Both the position numbers and the translations under genes were made by a program. This document shows positions 7,601 to 13,827 of a stretch of DNA of 29,439 nt, one piece after another. Within the stretch, counting starts at the first letter, position 1, and every line of letters starts with the position of its first letter. A model generated the notes under the pieces. It was not told the origin of the DNA. It saw only the letters and a program-made list of their open reading frames with translations, and made no database searches. The stretch comes from an uncultured Blautia sp. GTDB taxonomy: Bacteria > Bacillota > Clostridia > Lachnospirales > Lachnospiraceae. The stretch lies in assembly GCA_934373235.1 (NCBI GenBank), contig CAKROW010000031.1, positions 1 through 29,439 on the forward strand, read 5' to 3'.

Positions 7601-9455
7601 CTGTGTGTAACAGATTACCGCCTGTACTTAACGTTCCCTGATTTAAATCTATATTTCCATTATTTTTCAGGTTTCCGGTTACGGTAAATGCAGAACCGTT
7701 TAAGGTAATCTTTCCATTTTCATGCTCAGCATCTCCTGCAATATTTACGCAATGTCCTCCAAAATCCATGTCTGAATTTTGATCTGCATAAAATTTTATG
7801 GTTTCTCCCTGAGGCACTTCTATATCCAGATCACTTTCAAGTTTTCCCACATTATAATAACCTGTCCATTTCAGTTTTCCGCCATTTTCCACTTCCAGTA
7901 TATTAAAGCGGAATTCCCTCATCCCCACTTCTATTTCATGTAGTCCGCTGCCAGTAAATATTACCTTATGGCTTCCCTCTGCTGCAAAGTTTTCTCCTCT
8001 TTTTCCTTCTCTGAAACTGCCTCCGATCTCTATGGTTCCTGCTGTGAATCTGTTATCTTCTTTCACCCGCATGCTGTACATATAGAAGTCTTTTCCTACT
8101 GCCATATGGTCTGATTCATTTTCCATGATCAGGCTTCCATATCCCCTGCCATATCCTCCCTCTTCAGATTCTTTCAGGAAATTCCTGTAGTCCCCTTTAA
8201 TATCCAGTGTTCCCTGGGATATATCAATGCTTCCGTTCTCGTGCTCCAGATTTCCTCCTATGCACAATGTTCCCTGATCTAATGTAATGTCCCCTGTATT
8301 TTTCATATTTCCGGTTACAGTAAATTCAGAACCATTTAAAACGAGCTTTCCATTTTCATGTACTGCATCTCCGGTCACATTTACGCCGTGTCCTCCAAAA
8401 TCCATATCTGAACCGGCCGTTGTATAAAATTTTACAGCCTCTCCATCAGGCACTTCCATATTCAGGTCACTTTCAAGTTTTCCCACATTATAATATCCAC
8501 TCCACCGGAGTCTGCCCCCGTTTTCCACCTCCAGCGTGTTAAAATGGGCTTCTTTCTTCTCCATTTCTATTTCGTGAAGTCCCTCACCTGTAAATATCAC
8601 TTTATGGCTTCCCTGGCCTATAAAGGTTCCTGCTCCTTCTTTAAAGTTTCCTCCTGTCCGGATGGTTCCAGCGCTGAAGGTGTTGTAATGATTCCAGTCA
8701 TAGCTGTACATGTAAAAATCTTTTCCAACGATCACATTGTCTGATTCTTTTTCCATCACCAGAGTCCCATAGCCCGGACTGCAGTTCCCGTCCTCTGTCT
8801 GCAGGGAAAAATTCCTGTAATCGCCTCTGATATCCAGTGTTCCTCCATTTACGGCAATATTTCCTGATTTATGCCAGAGATTCCCTTCAACAGTCAAAGT
8901 ATGTCCATTGAGATCAATTGCTGTCCCTGCAAATACAGCATTTCCGGATATAACCAGATCATCCTGAAGTGTCTGGTCTTCTATTGTTTCATATTCGGCT
9001 TCCTCCTGGGTACCTGCTTCAAAAACTGCTGGTGTATCTGTGTCTGCTGCAGGTGAAGCTGCTTCCTCTGAATCCGATACGGAGAGTTCCGGTTCATCCA
9101 TATCTGTAACCGCCGGCTCCACATCTGCCGGTTTTGCATCTTCCGGTTCTCCGTCTTCCGGTTCTCCGTCTTCTGTGTTTTTCTCATCCTCCACTGTCAG
9201 CTCTTCTGATTCCTGTCCCTGGTTGTCTTCCTCTTTTTTTGCAGTATCTTTTTCCGGAATATCCGTTATGCCAGTCTCTGTATCCTCATCAGATGATATC
9301 TCCTCCTCCACAAAGCTGTCCTGCATTTCATCTGAAAAAATCTCCTGAGCTGATACATCCGGCTGTTCCCCCATCCCGGCTGCCAGTGCTGTGTCTCCGA
9401 TGCTGGTCATCATAACCACAACTGATAGCAATAACGCAAGTGACCTTCTTTTCAT
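1605..9455 (-). CDS. Giant secreted multidomain surface protein (beta-helix repeats, LRR, Ig-like, FN3)
   Basis: About 2,616 residues when started at the ATG at 9455, which has a strong AAAGGGGG site; longer upstream frames overlap the leader terminator. Order of parts: signal peptide (MKRRSLALLLSVVVMM..ALAAG); an acidic E/D/P-rich stretch to about residue 150; three beta-helix-like repeats of ~210 residues (about 160-735), each with GTLDIxGDYRNF and VGKDFYMYS; a BspA-like LRR_5 segment (about 805-855); carboxypeptidase-regulatory-like domain (INGTVKD.., about 985-1050); further Ig-like modules; a helical, glycine-rich middle (about 1700-1900) ending in a CPC..CDC cysteine motif near 1930; the conserved DPSGYVYEAV module; Big/SbsA-like domains; and a final FN3 domain (last ~90 residues). 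There is no LPXTG motif or C-terminal anchor, so it is probably released or held non-covalently. Adhesion or glycan binding is likely, but no enzymatic domain is recognisable. Confidence 0.85.
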   Translation of the reverse strand: MKRRSLALLLSVVVMMTSIGDTALAAGMGEQPDVSAQEIFSDEMQDSFVEEEISSDEDTETGITDIPEKDTAKKEEDNQGQESEELTVEDEKNTEDGEPEDGEPEDAKPADVEPAVTDMDEPELSVSDSEEAASPAADTDTPAVFEAGTQEEAEYETIEDQTLQDDLVISGNAVFAGTAIDLNGHTLTVEGNLWHKSGNIAVNGGTLDIRGDYRNFSLQTEDGNCSPGYGTLVMEKESDNVIVGKDFYMYSYDWNHYNTFSAGTIRTGGNFKEGAGTFIGQGSHKVIFTGEGLHEIEMEKKEAHFNTLEVENGGRLRWSGYYNVGKLESDLNMEVPDGEAVKFYTTAGSDMDFGGHGVNVTGDAVHENGKLVLNGSEFTVTGNMKNTGDITLDQGTLCIGGNLEHENGSIDISQGTLDIKGDYRNFLKESEEGGYGRGYGSLIMENESDHMAVGKDFYMYSMRVKEDNRFTAGTIEIGGSFREGKRGENFAAEGSHKVIFTGSGLHEIEVGMREFRFNILEVENGGKLKWTGYYNVGKLESDLDIEVPQGETIKFYADQNSDMDFGGHCVNIAGDAEHENGKITLNGSAFTVTGNLKNNGNIDLNQGTLSTGGNLLHTDGSINIGGGTLDIQGDYRNFKARSEDGSYVGGSGSLIMENGSDQMIVGKDFYMYSWRGKNENRFCAGTIRIGGDFKRGAAQDNFTGQGDHKVVFTGDGSHVTDMGNDSSNFNILEITGEYDHYVFNRIPCWNVLLKDNEKIENTVFGDYEAVVTEDEEYKKTAQIVGYTGSGTYVTVPDTIGGYTVTGIGDSAFENCVFLEELELPYTVTKLGRNIVNGCTGLQELIIHDSVTVIEAGNFKSGVPELLLYVDPESYAEEYARENGIPFEYYMKNPVSLEVSVRNPDGEILKFGYNICWYEADGFEFLGTGNRLKNLEEGKKYQFDLTLDEDLSYRYQQPKSQTVVASSGNTVTEVILLPHEQIRINGTVKDTDGQAISSAKIRLKQICNGMYEKITATDAGEQGEFSVEAGNMAGTIVVTAEGYYDSVYKFSENPEDHSVTIDAVLKKLPANKINLALSMKKARKPGEKEIVTPLTDISGFSFKLYNETQKKEITDFKVQYPSLIIADNTIEKEDIIRLSVSDGKKQVADSENTVILDENKCASLDWVLTQNGSIRIEKISGNEENTVFVFDEKMQCIQNQTAGKFCQISTLPEGEYTLVVIKKTSLLSSVDRLDTLSGFGLEKDKDFVQVSAEVKNGIITEIKEVKVPALDESKLYYTVKENTSFWAGTNSPVTGQYVTMRAQYEISSKYTSSEECVQFELPDDVTMVERSLTVDGKSRGCTVSGNQVTVNVGKKKGTIRFYVLAAKAGNRRIHAYLNFRNNAKKVIQPIGSVALDVSAAKISVPEKTGFREVTVTGKTLANSQITIYDNGTVAGKTVSNKNGSWGMEISLANPRSYSVHKIYAAIRNEEYDIDMQTDVSKLIYNKNYIEVSKVTMINTDWQNKERVTVFDFIHSKGEAGTYDYTPARPGFTFKVEFTGGDPDSIGSVYVVTKNSSGELTYVPCDYDSQSRYWIGTHEYLEFQDVPCSVDVRFDTEEPVSCDTEETSQEALESVVKFTELGKEIEEEIEKTVQFEDEAVEDEKVSFGLKCDGQELAVYQLEVLDYNQFDLKAWEKDNCQMYTYEDGTCRYQTSYTEDGTYITLMAFPDEKMLVKESLTLPEPEKVIGIITGIAGGKFYWGDFLKNTYDVGSDILETLSGLEDVLELWEEYGDIRAKEAILNAYLDTIEKELIACKCLDNSGYMDRLAGLQNMTGGFVRDSYMLFGGTILVNGLINVAAGRVGAMASRGAFKYSKKLYRYVQKKCGHSGRGQLSKYVRNSLEFLSDETGGWAQEEFEDIANFLENIFFAKENLEEEYEYLEATLRDMKTELKRRKCPCKETKGKCDCLEKNDPDIRDHPVTPKTDPSGYVYEAVPSNRIEGVKAEIYYYDHATDEFGVTEEEKSEIYWDAENYDQINPQYTDEAGTFGWNVPEGQWLVKFSKEGYESTDSHNDIATDEDGYLPVPPIQTEVNTAMVSLEAPAVSNVNAYQDGIYIDFSQYMQIDTVNTENITVTLGGKHVSGNIRPLNAEYDYEGKTQYASSFVLKCEGTLKGSAEVSVKNVKNYHGLVQKGGYNKTIPVQIKPESIKVEEPEGIYYRENQEITVSILPAAAGINKTITVTSCSPSIVGVEKTTVTTDSKGMAKVKLKGNLPGQGVISVALDGTQLSAEQMVKVLDINTPKSLEKGNYRVSLEKESFVYNKKAQTPKVTVSGLKENTDFTVTYSNNINAGTAQVEVTGMGAYTGTLTKAFVITKASNKISASGITRSGSTRAQSVSLSAMATGGKLTYRSNNSKITVNGSGKVQIAANYVGKADIQIKASDRNYQTATRTVTVTVNPVANVITATNFRKICSKKTQVVSLNIRRKGSGKVTYRSNLKKVKISSSGKVIIPAKFTGKITVTVKVEAKGIYKAASKTVTITVNPSGTTLLKMKNSASKSATVTWKRNTLVSGYDIQYSTNPKFTSGSKLIRLTKNSTVSRKLKNLKKGKTYYFRIRTYKTVSGKKYYSVWSKAKRIKISR
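7250..8990 (-). repeat. Three internal coding repeats, period about 630-640 bp
   Basis: The block coding for GTLDIxGDYRNF, xVGKDFYMYS and TGxGLHEIE recurs near 8835, 8205 and 7570. The translated copies are strongly similar and in frame. Copies of this kind can gain or lose units by recombination. Confidence 0.7.
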
Positions 9456-9533
9456 TTTCAGTACCCCCTTTAGCCCTATCCACAATTGCATAAAACACCC
9501 ATTACGATTTTTGCTGTACATCCTCATACAAAT

Positions 9534-9577
9534 AAAAAAAGTACAGAGCAAGCAAATATTGTTTGTTCTGTACTTTC
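9534..9577 (-). terminator. Leader terminator/attenuator upstream of the giant protein gene
   Basis: On the minus strand a GTACAGAACAA..TTGCTCTGTAC hairpin (one G-T pair) is followed by seven T residues. It lies between a good promoter (9607-9635) and the start codon (9455), so transcripts must read through it. The core closely matches the 3' terminator at 1561-1602. It could be a true attenuator or the relic of an upstream gene's terminator. Confidence 0.7.
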
Positions 9578-9606
9578 GATGTCAGTATTTAATATTTCAT
9601 AATATG

Positions 9607-9635
9607 ATTATACAGTTTTTACCCAGAAATCGCAA
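9607..9635 (-). promoter_or_regulatory. Promoter for the giant secreted protein gene
   Basis: TTGCGA (9630-9635), 17 bases, TATAAT (9607-9612) on the minus strand. The expected start of transcription is near 9600, about 145 bases before the ATG. The gap 9456-9804 holds this promoter, the leader hairpin and the terminator of the next gene; the rest shows nothing. Confidence 0.7.
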
Positions 9636-9752
9636 GTAATTTTTTATCTGTTTCGATCGTCTAATTTTAATTATCTGATTATTATTCCTGTCTCTCTTCC
9701 CTTAAGATATGTGAGATGATCCGGTGTGGGAATCTTATCTTTCTCAGATTTA

Positions 9753-9785
9753 TTTTAAAAAAAAGGAGCACCTTTCGATGCTCCT
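9753..9785 (-). terminator. Intrinsic terminator of the GPH transporter
   Basis: Minus-strand GGAGCA-TCGAAAGG-TGCTCC followed by eight T residues, about 20 bases after the transporter stop codon. Confidence 0.88.
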
Positions 9786-9804
9786 GATTCAGTGTCGCTG
9801 TATT

Positions 9805-11238
9805 TTATGCGTTCTCTTTATGACGTTTGTCCAGATCTGCACGGATCTGCGGATATTTCTTATCCAGATCATATGGGATCAGAACTACAACTGCAAGTAC
9901 AGTAGATACCAGTGCAAGACCGCCAAATGCGAAGTTGATCGCTGTATGTGTCTGCGGATATTTTGTTGCAATATCCACACCATCTGCGATAGCTTTGTCA
10001 AGTTTTGCCGCATCGTAGTTACCCCATACAAGAAGAGCAGATACGATAGCAGATGCTGCTGCAGATGAAACTTTGTTTACGAATCCCTGGATCGCATTCT
10101 GTGTTCCGCCAAGGTTTCTTCCTACCTGCCACTCTGTGTAATCAAAGATATCAGGCATCATGGAGAAGAACATACTGGAACGGAAACCAAATCCAAGTCC
10201 GATCAGTCCGAGAGATGCTGTTGCGATCGTTCCGTTTGATGTCAAGAACAGGATCGCAAAACCGATGATATCCACGATAGCACCAAACTGGATCAGTTTG
10301 ATCTTCGGAATACCCTTACCGTTAAGATAAGCAGCAAGGATCATGGTCGGGATAGCAAGTAATGTAAGTAAAGTAAGTGCCAGTGACATTCCGCTTACAT
10401 CACCAACGATATAAGTGTAATAATACTGCATTGCTCCGTACATGGAAAGGTATCCAAGGAAAAGGAAGAATACCTCACCCAGGAACATGATGTAATATTT
10501 GTTCTTTACAAGGCTTCCGATATCCTTGATAAGAGAACTTTTTCCTGCGGACTTTGTAGGCGGGTTGATCTCCACGATGGAGAATACACAGATCGCCATG
10601 ATGATGATAACGATGATTCCAAGTACAATGTTTGTGTTACGGTATCCGGTAGCCAGAGCTGCACCAGTTGCGTCTTTGGAGCCGGAGAAGAAGTATACCA
10701 TCGGAAGCACGAACAGAGAAGAAGTCAGTGATCCAAGGTTTGAAAATACAGTACGTGTTGTTGAAATCTTTGTACGCTCTGTTGCGGACGGTGACAGAGA
10801 AGATACGATCGGCGCCATCGGGATATTTACCAGAGTGTAACCAAATGAGAAGATAACATATGTAATATATGCCCATGCAAGCTTTGCACCTGAGCTCCAT
10901 CCTGTAGGAACAGAGAACAGAAGTACCATACCAACTGCAAGGACCGGCGCTCCGTAAAGCATCCACGGACGGTAACGTCCCATCTTTGTATCTGTACGGT
11001 CGATCATTGCACCTACCATATAATCTGTAAATGCATCAATGAATTTTGTTACTACAAACATGAAACCAACAGCTCCTGCTGCAAGTCCTGCACAGTTTGT
11101 GTAATAGAAGAGCAGATATGTATTGGCAAGAAGGTATGCAAGATTACATGCATAATCACTGATACCAAAACCGATACGCTGTCTCCATTTGAACTTCATC
11201 GTTTCATAATATGCCGGTTCGTGTTTTAACTTTTGCAT
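9805..11238 (-). CDS. GPH-family (MelB-like) cation:glycoside symporter
   Basis: 477 residues, the usual length of glycoside-pentoside-hexuronide:cation symporters, with about twelve hydrophobic segments. The family's cation-site region is present: F-I-D-A-F-T-D-Y places Asp68 and Asp72 where MelB has its Na+/H+-binding aspartates, followed by GAMIDRTDTKMGRYRPW, the typical loop after helix 2. The start at 11238 has GGAGGAAAG a few bases upstream. The protein would import a sugar or glycoside with Na+ or H+; the substrate cannot be read from the sequence and no glycosidase is adjacent. Its promoter carries two direct repeats beside a poor -35, and an AraC-type regulator gene lies 204 bases upstream on the same strand, so substrate-induced activation is likely. 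Confidence 0.88.
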   Translation of the reverse strand: MQKLKHEPAYYETMKFKWRQRIGFGISDYACNLAYLLANTYLLFYYTNCAGLAAGAVGFMFVVTKFIDAFTDYMVGAMIDRTDTKMGRYRPWMLYGAPVLAVGMVLLFSVPTGWSSGAKLAWAYITYVIFSFGYTLVNIPMAPIVSSLSPSATERTKISTTRTVFSNLGSLTSSLFVLPMVYFFSGSKDATGAALATGYRNTNIVLGIIVIIIMAICVFSIVEINPPTKSAGKSSLIKDIGSLVKNKYYIMFLGEVFFLFLGYLSMYGAMQYYYTYIVGDVSGMSLALTLLTLLAIPTMILAAYLNGKGIPKIKLIQFGAIVDIIGFAILFLTSNGTIATASLGLIGLGFGFRSSMFFSMMPDIFDYTEWQVGRNLGGTQNAIQGFVNKVSSAAASAIVSALLVWGNYDAAKLDKAIADGVDIATKYPQTHTAINFAFGGLALVSTVLAVVVLIPYDLDKKYPQIRADLDKRHKENA

Positions 11239-11346
11239 TTCTTTCCTCCACCTTTTTTATGCTTGTTTAACGACCCATGCCAGAACCGAGTTCTGCCCGC
11301 CTCACTCCGGCCGGATCATTTTGCTTATGTCTCATCGACATTGCAT

Positions 11347-11375
11347 ATTATAATCAAAGATGGTTGTTTTCGTTA
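11347..11375 (-). promoter_or_regulatory. Activator-type promoter of the GPH transporter
   Basis: A perfect minus-strand TATAAT (11347-11352) lies 17 bases from TAACGA (11370-11375), a very poor -35. This is typical of promoters that need an activator bound just upstream. Confidence 0.6.
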
Positions 11376-11376
11376 T

Positions 11377-11427
11377 CATATTTCTGATATTTTTATCATT
11401 TTTTCAACATATTTCTAATATTTTTAT
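11377..11427. promoter_or_regulatory. Two 20-bp direct repeats, probable AraC-regulator sites
   Basis: CATATTTCTGATATTTTTAT (11377-11396) and CATATTTCTAATATTTTTAT (11408-11427) match at 19 of 20 bases, with starts 31 bp apart (about three helical turns). The first abuts the -35 of the transporter promoter, the layout used by AraC-family activators. That the neighbouring AraC protein binds here is inferred. Confidence 0.6.
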
Positions 11428-11442
11428 AAACTCGTCATTTTA

Positions 11443-12639
11443 TCAGGAATAAAATTCCTTACGTTTATACTTTTCCCTGTACTGTCTGGGCGTCATCTTC
11501 ATATATTCTTTGAACACACTGCCAAAATGGCTCTGGGAATTAAAACACACATAGTCACTGATCTCGGATAAGGATACGTCAGAATATTTCAAAAGGTTGG
11601 CTGCGCGCTCCACCCGGAATTTCAGTATGTAATCCTGCACCTTCATTCCTGTCTCCTGACGGAATATCCTGGAAAGATGCCCCTGGCTGATGCCGATGGC
11701 CTCCGCAATATCCTCCAGATAGATCTTATGGTGATAATTCTGGGAAATATAATCTTTACACTGCTCCGTATAACCGGAAAATTTCCTGTTTTTACGTGCA
11801 TCTGCCACAAGCTTGGTAAACTTGTAAATTGCTCTCTGATTCAGCTCTGTGATCTCCTCGATCTTCTCACACTGATCGATCTGATTGATAAGGTAATCAC
11901 TTAGACGGTAGGCTTCTGCCGGCGGAACTCCTCCTGCAATAGCCTCCCTGGTTGCCATGGTAACAGTTACAATGGCAAGGTTTCTCTGGTCATTAAACTG
12001 GTTTTTGGAAAGGGTCCCCACTTTTTCAAACAGTCCTCTTGCACGCTCGTTGATATCCTCCACATTTCCCTCGCGGATACAGTCCATCACATACCGTTCT
12101 TCCATATAGGTATGATGGTATACTGTACCTGCAGGTTTTTCCAGCTCAATGCGTACTGTGTCACTTTCTTCCCGGAGTTCTTTCTCTTCGATCAGATTAT
12201 TTTTTTCCAACAGTTCGTCTAACTGAACATCCTTCCCGTTCAGAAACTGATGGAAAAAGCTTACAAAATTCAGTATCCGGTTCAGGTTCATCCTGTCAGG
12301 ATGGCGTTCCTCTCTCGCTGACATATTATATTTTTTGTAAAACTGGTGGATCTCCACATAGCTTATCTGTTCCACACACACAGGGCCAGACAAAAAAAAC
12401 AGCTCCCCGCTTCGGATACAGAAAAAATAGATTTTTCCAAATACCTTATGGATCACCGGGACCTCCTGCTCTTTTGCCCGGGAGATCAGCGACTGCATCA
12501 GTTCCCCGGATGCAGTCAGCGGATTTTGTTTTTCGGAAAAAATCCCAACTCCCTTCACATCTTTTCCTGATCCATCTGTGTAAAAAATGGGAACTCCCCA
12601 CAATGCTTCCAGTTTTCTCAGCAATGTCTGCTCTTCCAT
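11443..12639 (-). CDS. AraC-family transcriptional regulator
   Basis: 398 residues from the ATG at 12639, chosen for the GGAAGG element just upstream; an in-frame ATG at 12699 would add 20 residues and sits against the previous operon's terminator. The last ~100 residues form a classical double helix-turn-helix: IYLEDIAEAIGISQGHLSRI, then LLKYSDVSLSEISDYVCF and the signature SHFGSVFKEYMKMTPRQYRE. The N-terminal ~270 residues are a sensing region I cannot assign (it begins WGVPIFYTDGSG). The gene lies directly upstream of the GPH transporter on the same strand, whose promoter has paired 20-bp repeats, so the protein probably activates the transporter in response to its sugar. Confidence 0.85.
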   Translation of the reverse strand: MEEQTLLRKLEALWGVPIFYTDGSGKDVKGVGIFSEKQNPLTASGELMQSLISRAKEQEVPVIHKVFGKIYFFCIRSGELFFLSGPVCVEQISYVEIHQFYKKYNMSAREERHPDRMNLNRILNFVSFFHQFLNGKDVQLDELLEKNNLIEEKELREESDTVRIELEKPAGTVYHHTYMEERYVMDCIREGNVEDINERARGLFEKVGTLSKNQFNDQRNLAIVTVTMATREAIAGGVPPAEAYRLSDYLINQIDQCEKIEEITELNQRAIYKFTKLVADARKNRKFSGYTEQCKDYISQNYHHKIYLEDIAEAIGISQGHLSRIFRQETGMKVQDYILKFRVERAANLLKYSDVSLSEISDYVCFNSQSHFGSVFKEYMKMTPRQYREKYKRKEFYS

Positions 12640-12708
12640 ATTCCATTCCCTTCCATTTGTCAAAACGGTGATTTCCATCTCAGTCCGCCACATGATCATC
12701 TGATCTCC

Positions 12709-12745
12709 AAAAAAACAAAGCCCGTCAGAAGACAGACTCTGCTTT
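12709..12745 (-). terminator. Terminator after the shell/GTPase/cyclase/acyltransferase operon
   Basis: Minus-strand AAAGC..GCTTT hairpin (12717-12745) with an imperfect inner stem, followed by G and seven T residues (12709-12715), just beyond the acyltransferase stop. Confidence 0.6.
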
Positions 12746-12748
12746 TTA

Positions 12749-13825
12749 TTATCTCTTCATATAAAACAACACTCTGCCAACAGGCCGTATTCTGCTTAAG
12801 ACCCATACAGAAAGGTTACTCAGCACTATAACAGCCGCAAGCATCACCACACCTTTCTGCCAGGATGCCAGCAAAGGATAATTTCTGTCCAGATACCCGT
12901 CCAGGTACATACAAAATATATAATGGATCGCATAAACGCCAAAACCTGACTGGCCTGTCCACCGGACAAATGCAGGAAAAACAGGTCTTTTTATCCGGAT
13001 AAGAAGCATCAGCAGACAAAAAGCCGCCACCAGGAGAAGACCTGAATCATACCACACATTATATGTGATCTTATGTCTGTATGCATACAGTTCCAGTGCC
13101 ACCAGAACCCCATAGCTCTCCACAAAAGCCATTCCAAAAACCCAGCTTCTGATCCGGCGAAAATATCCCTGCTTTACCATCCATCCAAGAACCAGCATCA
13201 GTCCGTAACAACCGCCTGAAAAAGATACATTAAACTTCGGCACCAGATGTGGAAGCTGCGCCACATCCCGGAACACATTCACTGTTGTATGGATATAGAT
13301 ATAACAGAAAGATACCACCCAGAGGATCACTATGGTCCTTTTGTCCAGGATCACCTGCAGTACTCTGGCGATCACTGGAATAAAAAGATACAATCCCAGG
13401 ATCTGTCCCATATACCACAGATGCACTGCATCCGTGGTCCTGTAAAAGGCCATATCCAGTATCAGATCATCCGGACGGAAAGGCTTCTTACTGATCCACA
13501 GCGAAAAGAAATGATAGACTATGATCCAGAATTCCGTTGCCAGCAAAAGCCGCAACAGATTATTTTTCCAGAAGCTGACAGTCCTTTCCCTGTCATAGGT
13601 CCGGTCCAGAAGCAGGTATCCGGACAGAAACATGAAAATAGGCACTCCCAGCCTTCCTGCCACGCCACAGCCCAGCACCACAAGCCTGGTTACAAAAGGC
13701 TTATCAGCCATTCCCTGCCAGGTAAGGTCATAGGACAGACCGGTAACATGGATCAGGATCACGCAGAAAATGGCTGCGGTCTTTGCCAGATCCACAGAAA
13801 GATTCCTCTTGTTTTCTGTATTCAT
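12749..13825 (-). CDS. Acyltransferase family 3 membrane protein
   Basis: 358 residues with about ten hydrophobic segments, the size and pattern of membrane O-acyltransferases of the Acyl_transf_3 family. The N-terminus has the family's first-helix signature (SVDLAKTAAIFCVILIHVTG, with the conserved histidine), followed by GRLGVPIFMFLSGYLLL. Such enzymes move acyl groups, usually acetyl, onto extracytoplasmic polysaccharide or lipid. The start codon lies two bases after the stop of the diguanylate cyclase gene, so the two are translated together; that suggests a surface-glycan modification step under c-di-GMP control, though no PilZ or other c-di-GMP receptor domain is visible in it. It is the last gene of the operon that begins with two BMC shell genes. 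Confidence 0.85.
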   Translation of the reverse strand: MNTENKRNLSVDLAKTAAIFCVILIHVTGLSYDLTWQGMADKPFVTRLVVLGCGVAGRLGVPIFMFLSGYLLLDRTYDRERTVSFWKNNLLRLLLATEFWIIVYHFFSLWISKKPFRPDDLILDMAFYRTTDAVHLWYMGQILGLYLFIPVIARVLQVILDKRTIVILWVVSFCYIYIHTTVNVFRDVAQLPHLVPKFNVSFSGGCYGLMLVLGWMVKQGYFRRIRSWVFGMAFVESYGVLVALELYAYRHKITYNVWYDSGLLLVAAFCLLMLLIRIKRPVFPAFVRWTGQSGFGVYAIHYIFCMYLDGYLDRNYPLLASWQKGVVMLAAVIVLSNLSVWVLSRIRPVGRVLFYMKR

Positions 13826-13827
13826 TC

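Noticed and set aside
1605..9455. LPXTG-anchored cell-wall protein
   Set aside because: The C-terminus ends in an FN3 domain (..SVWSKAKRIKISR) with no sorting motif, hydrophobic helix or charged tail typical of sortase substrates.
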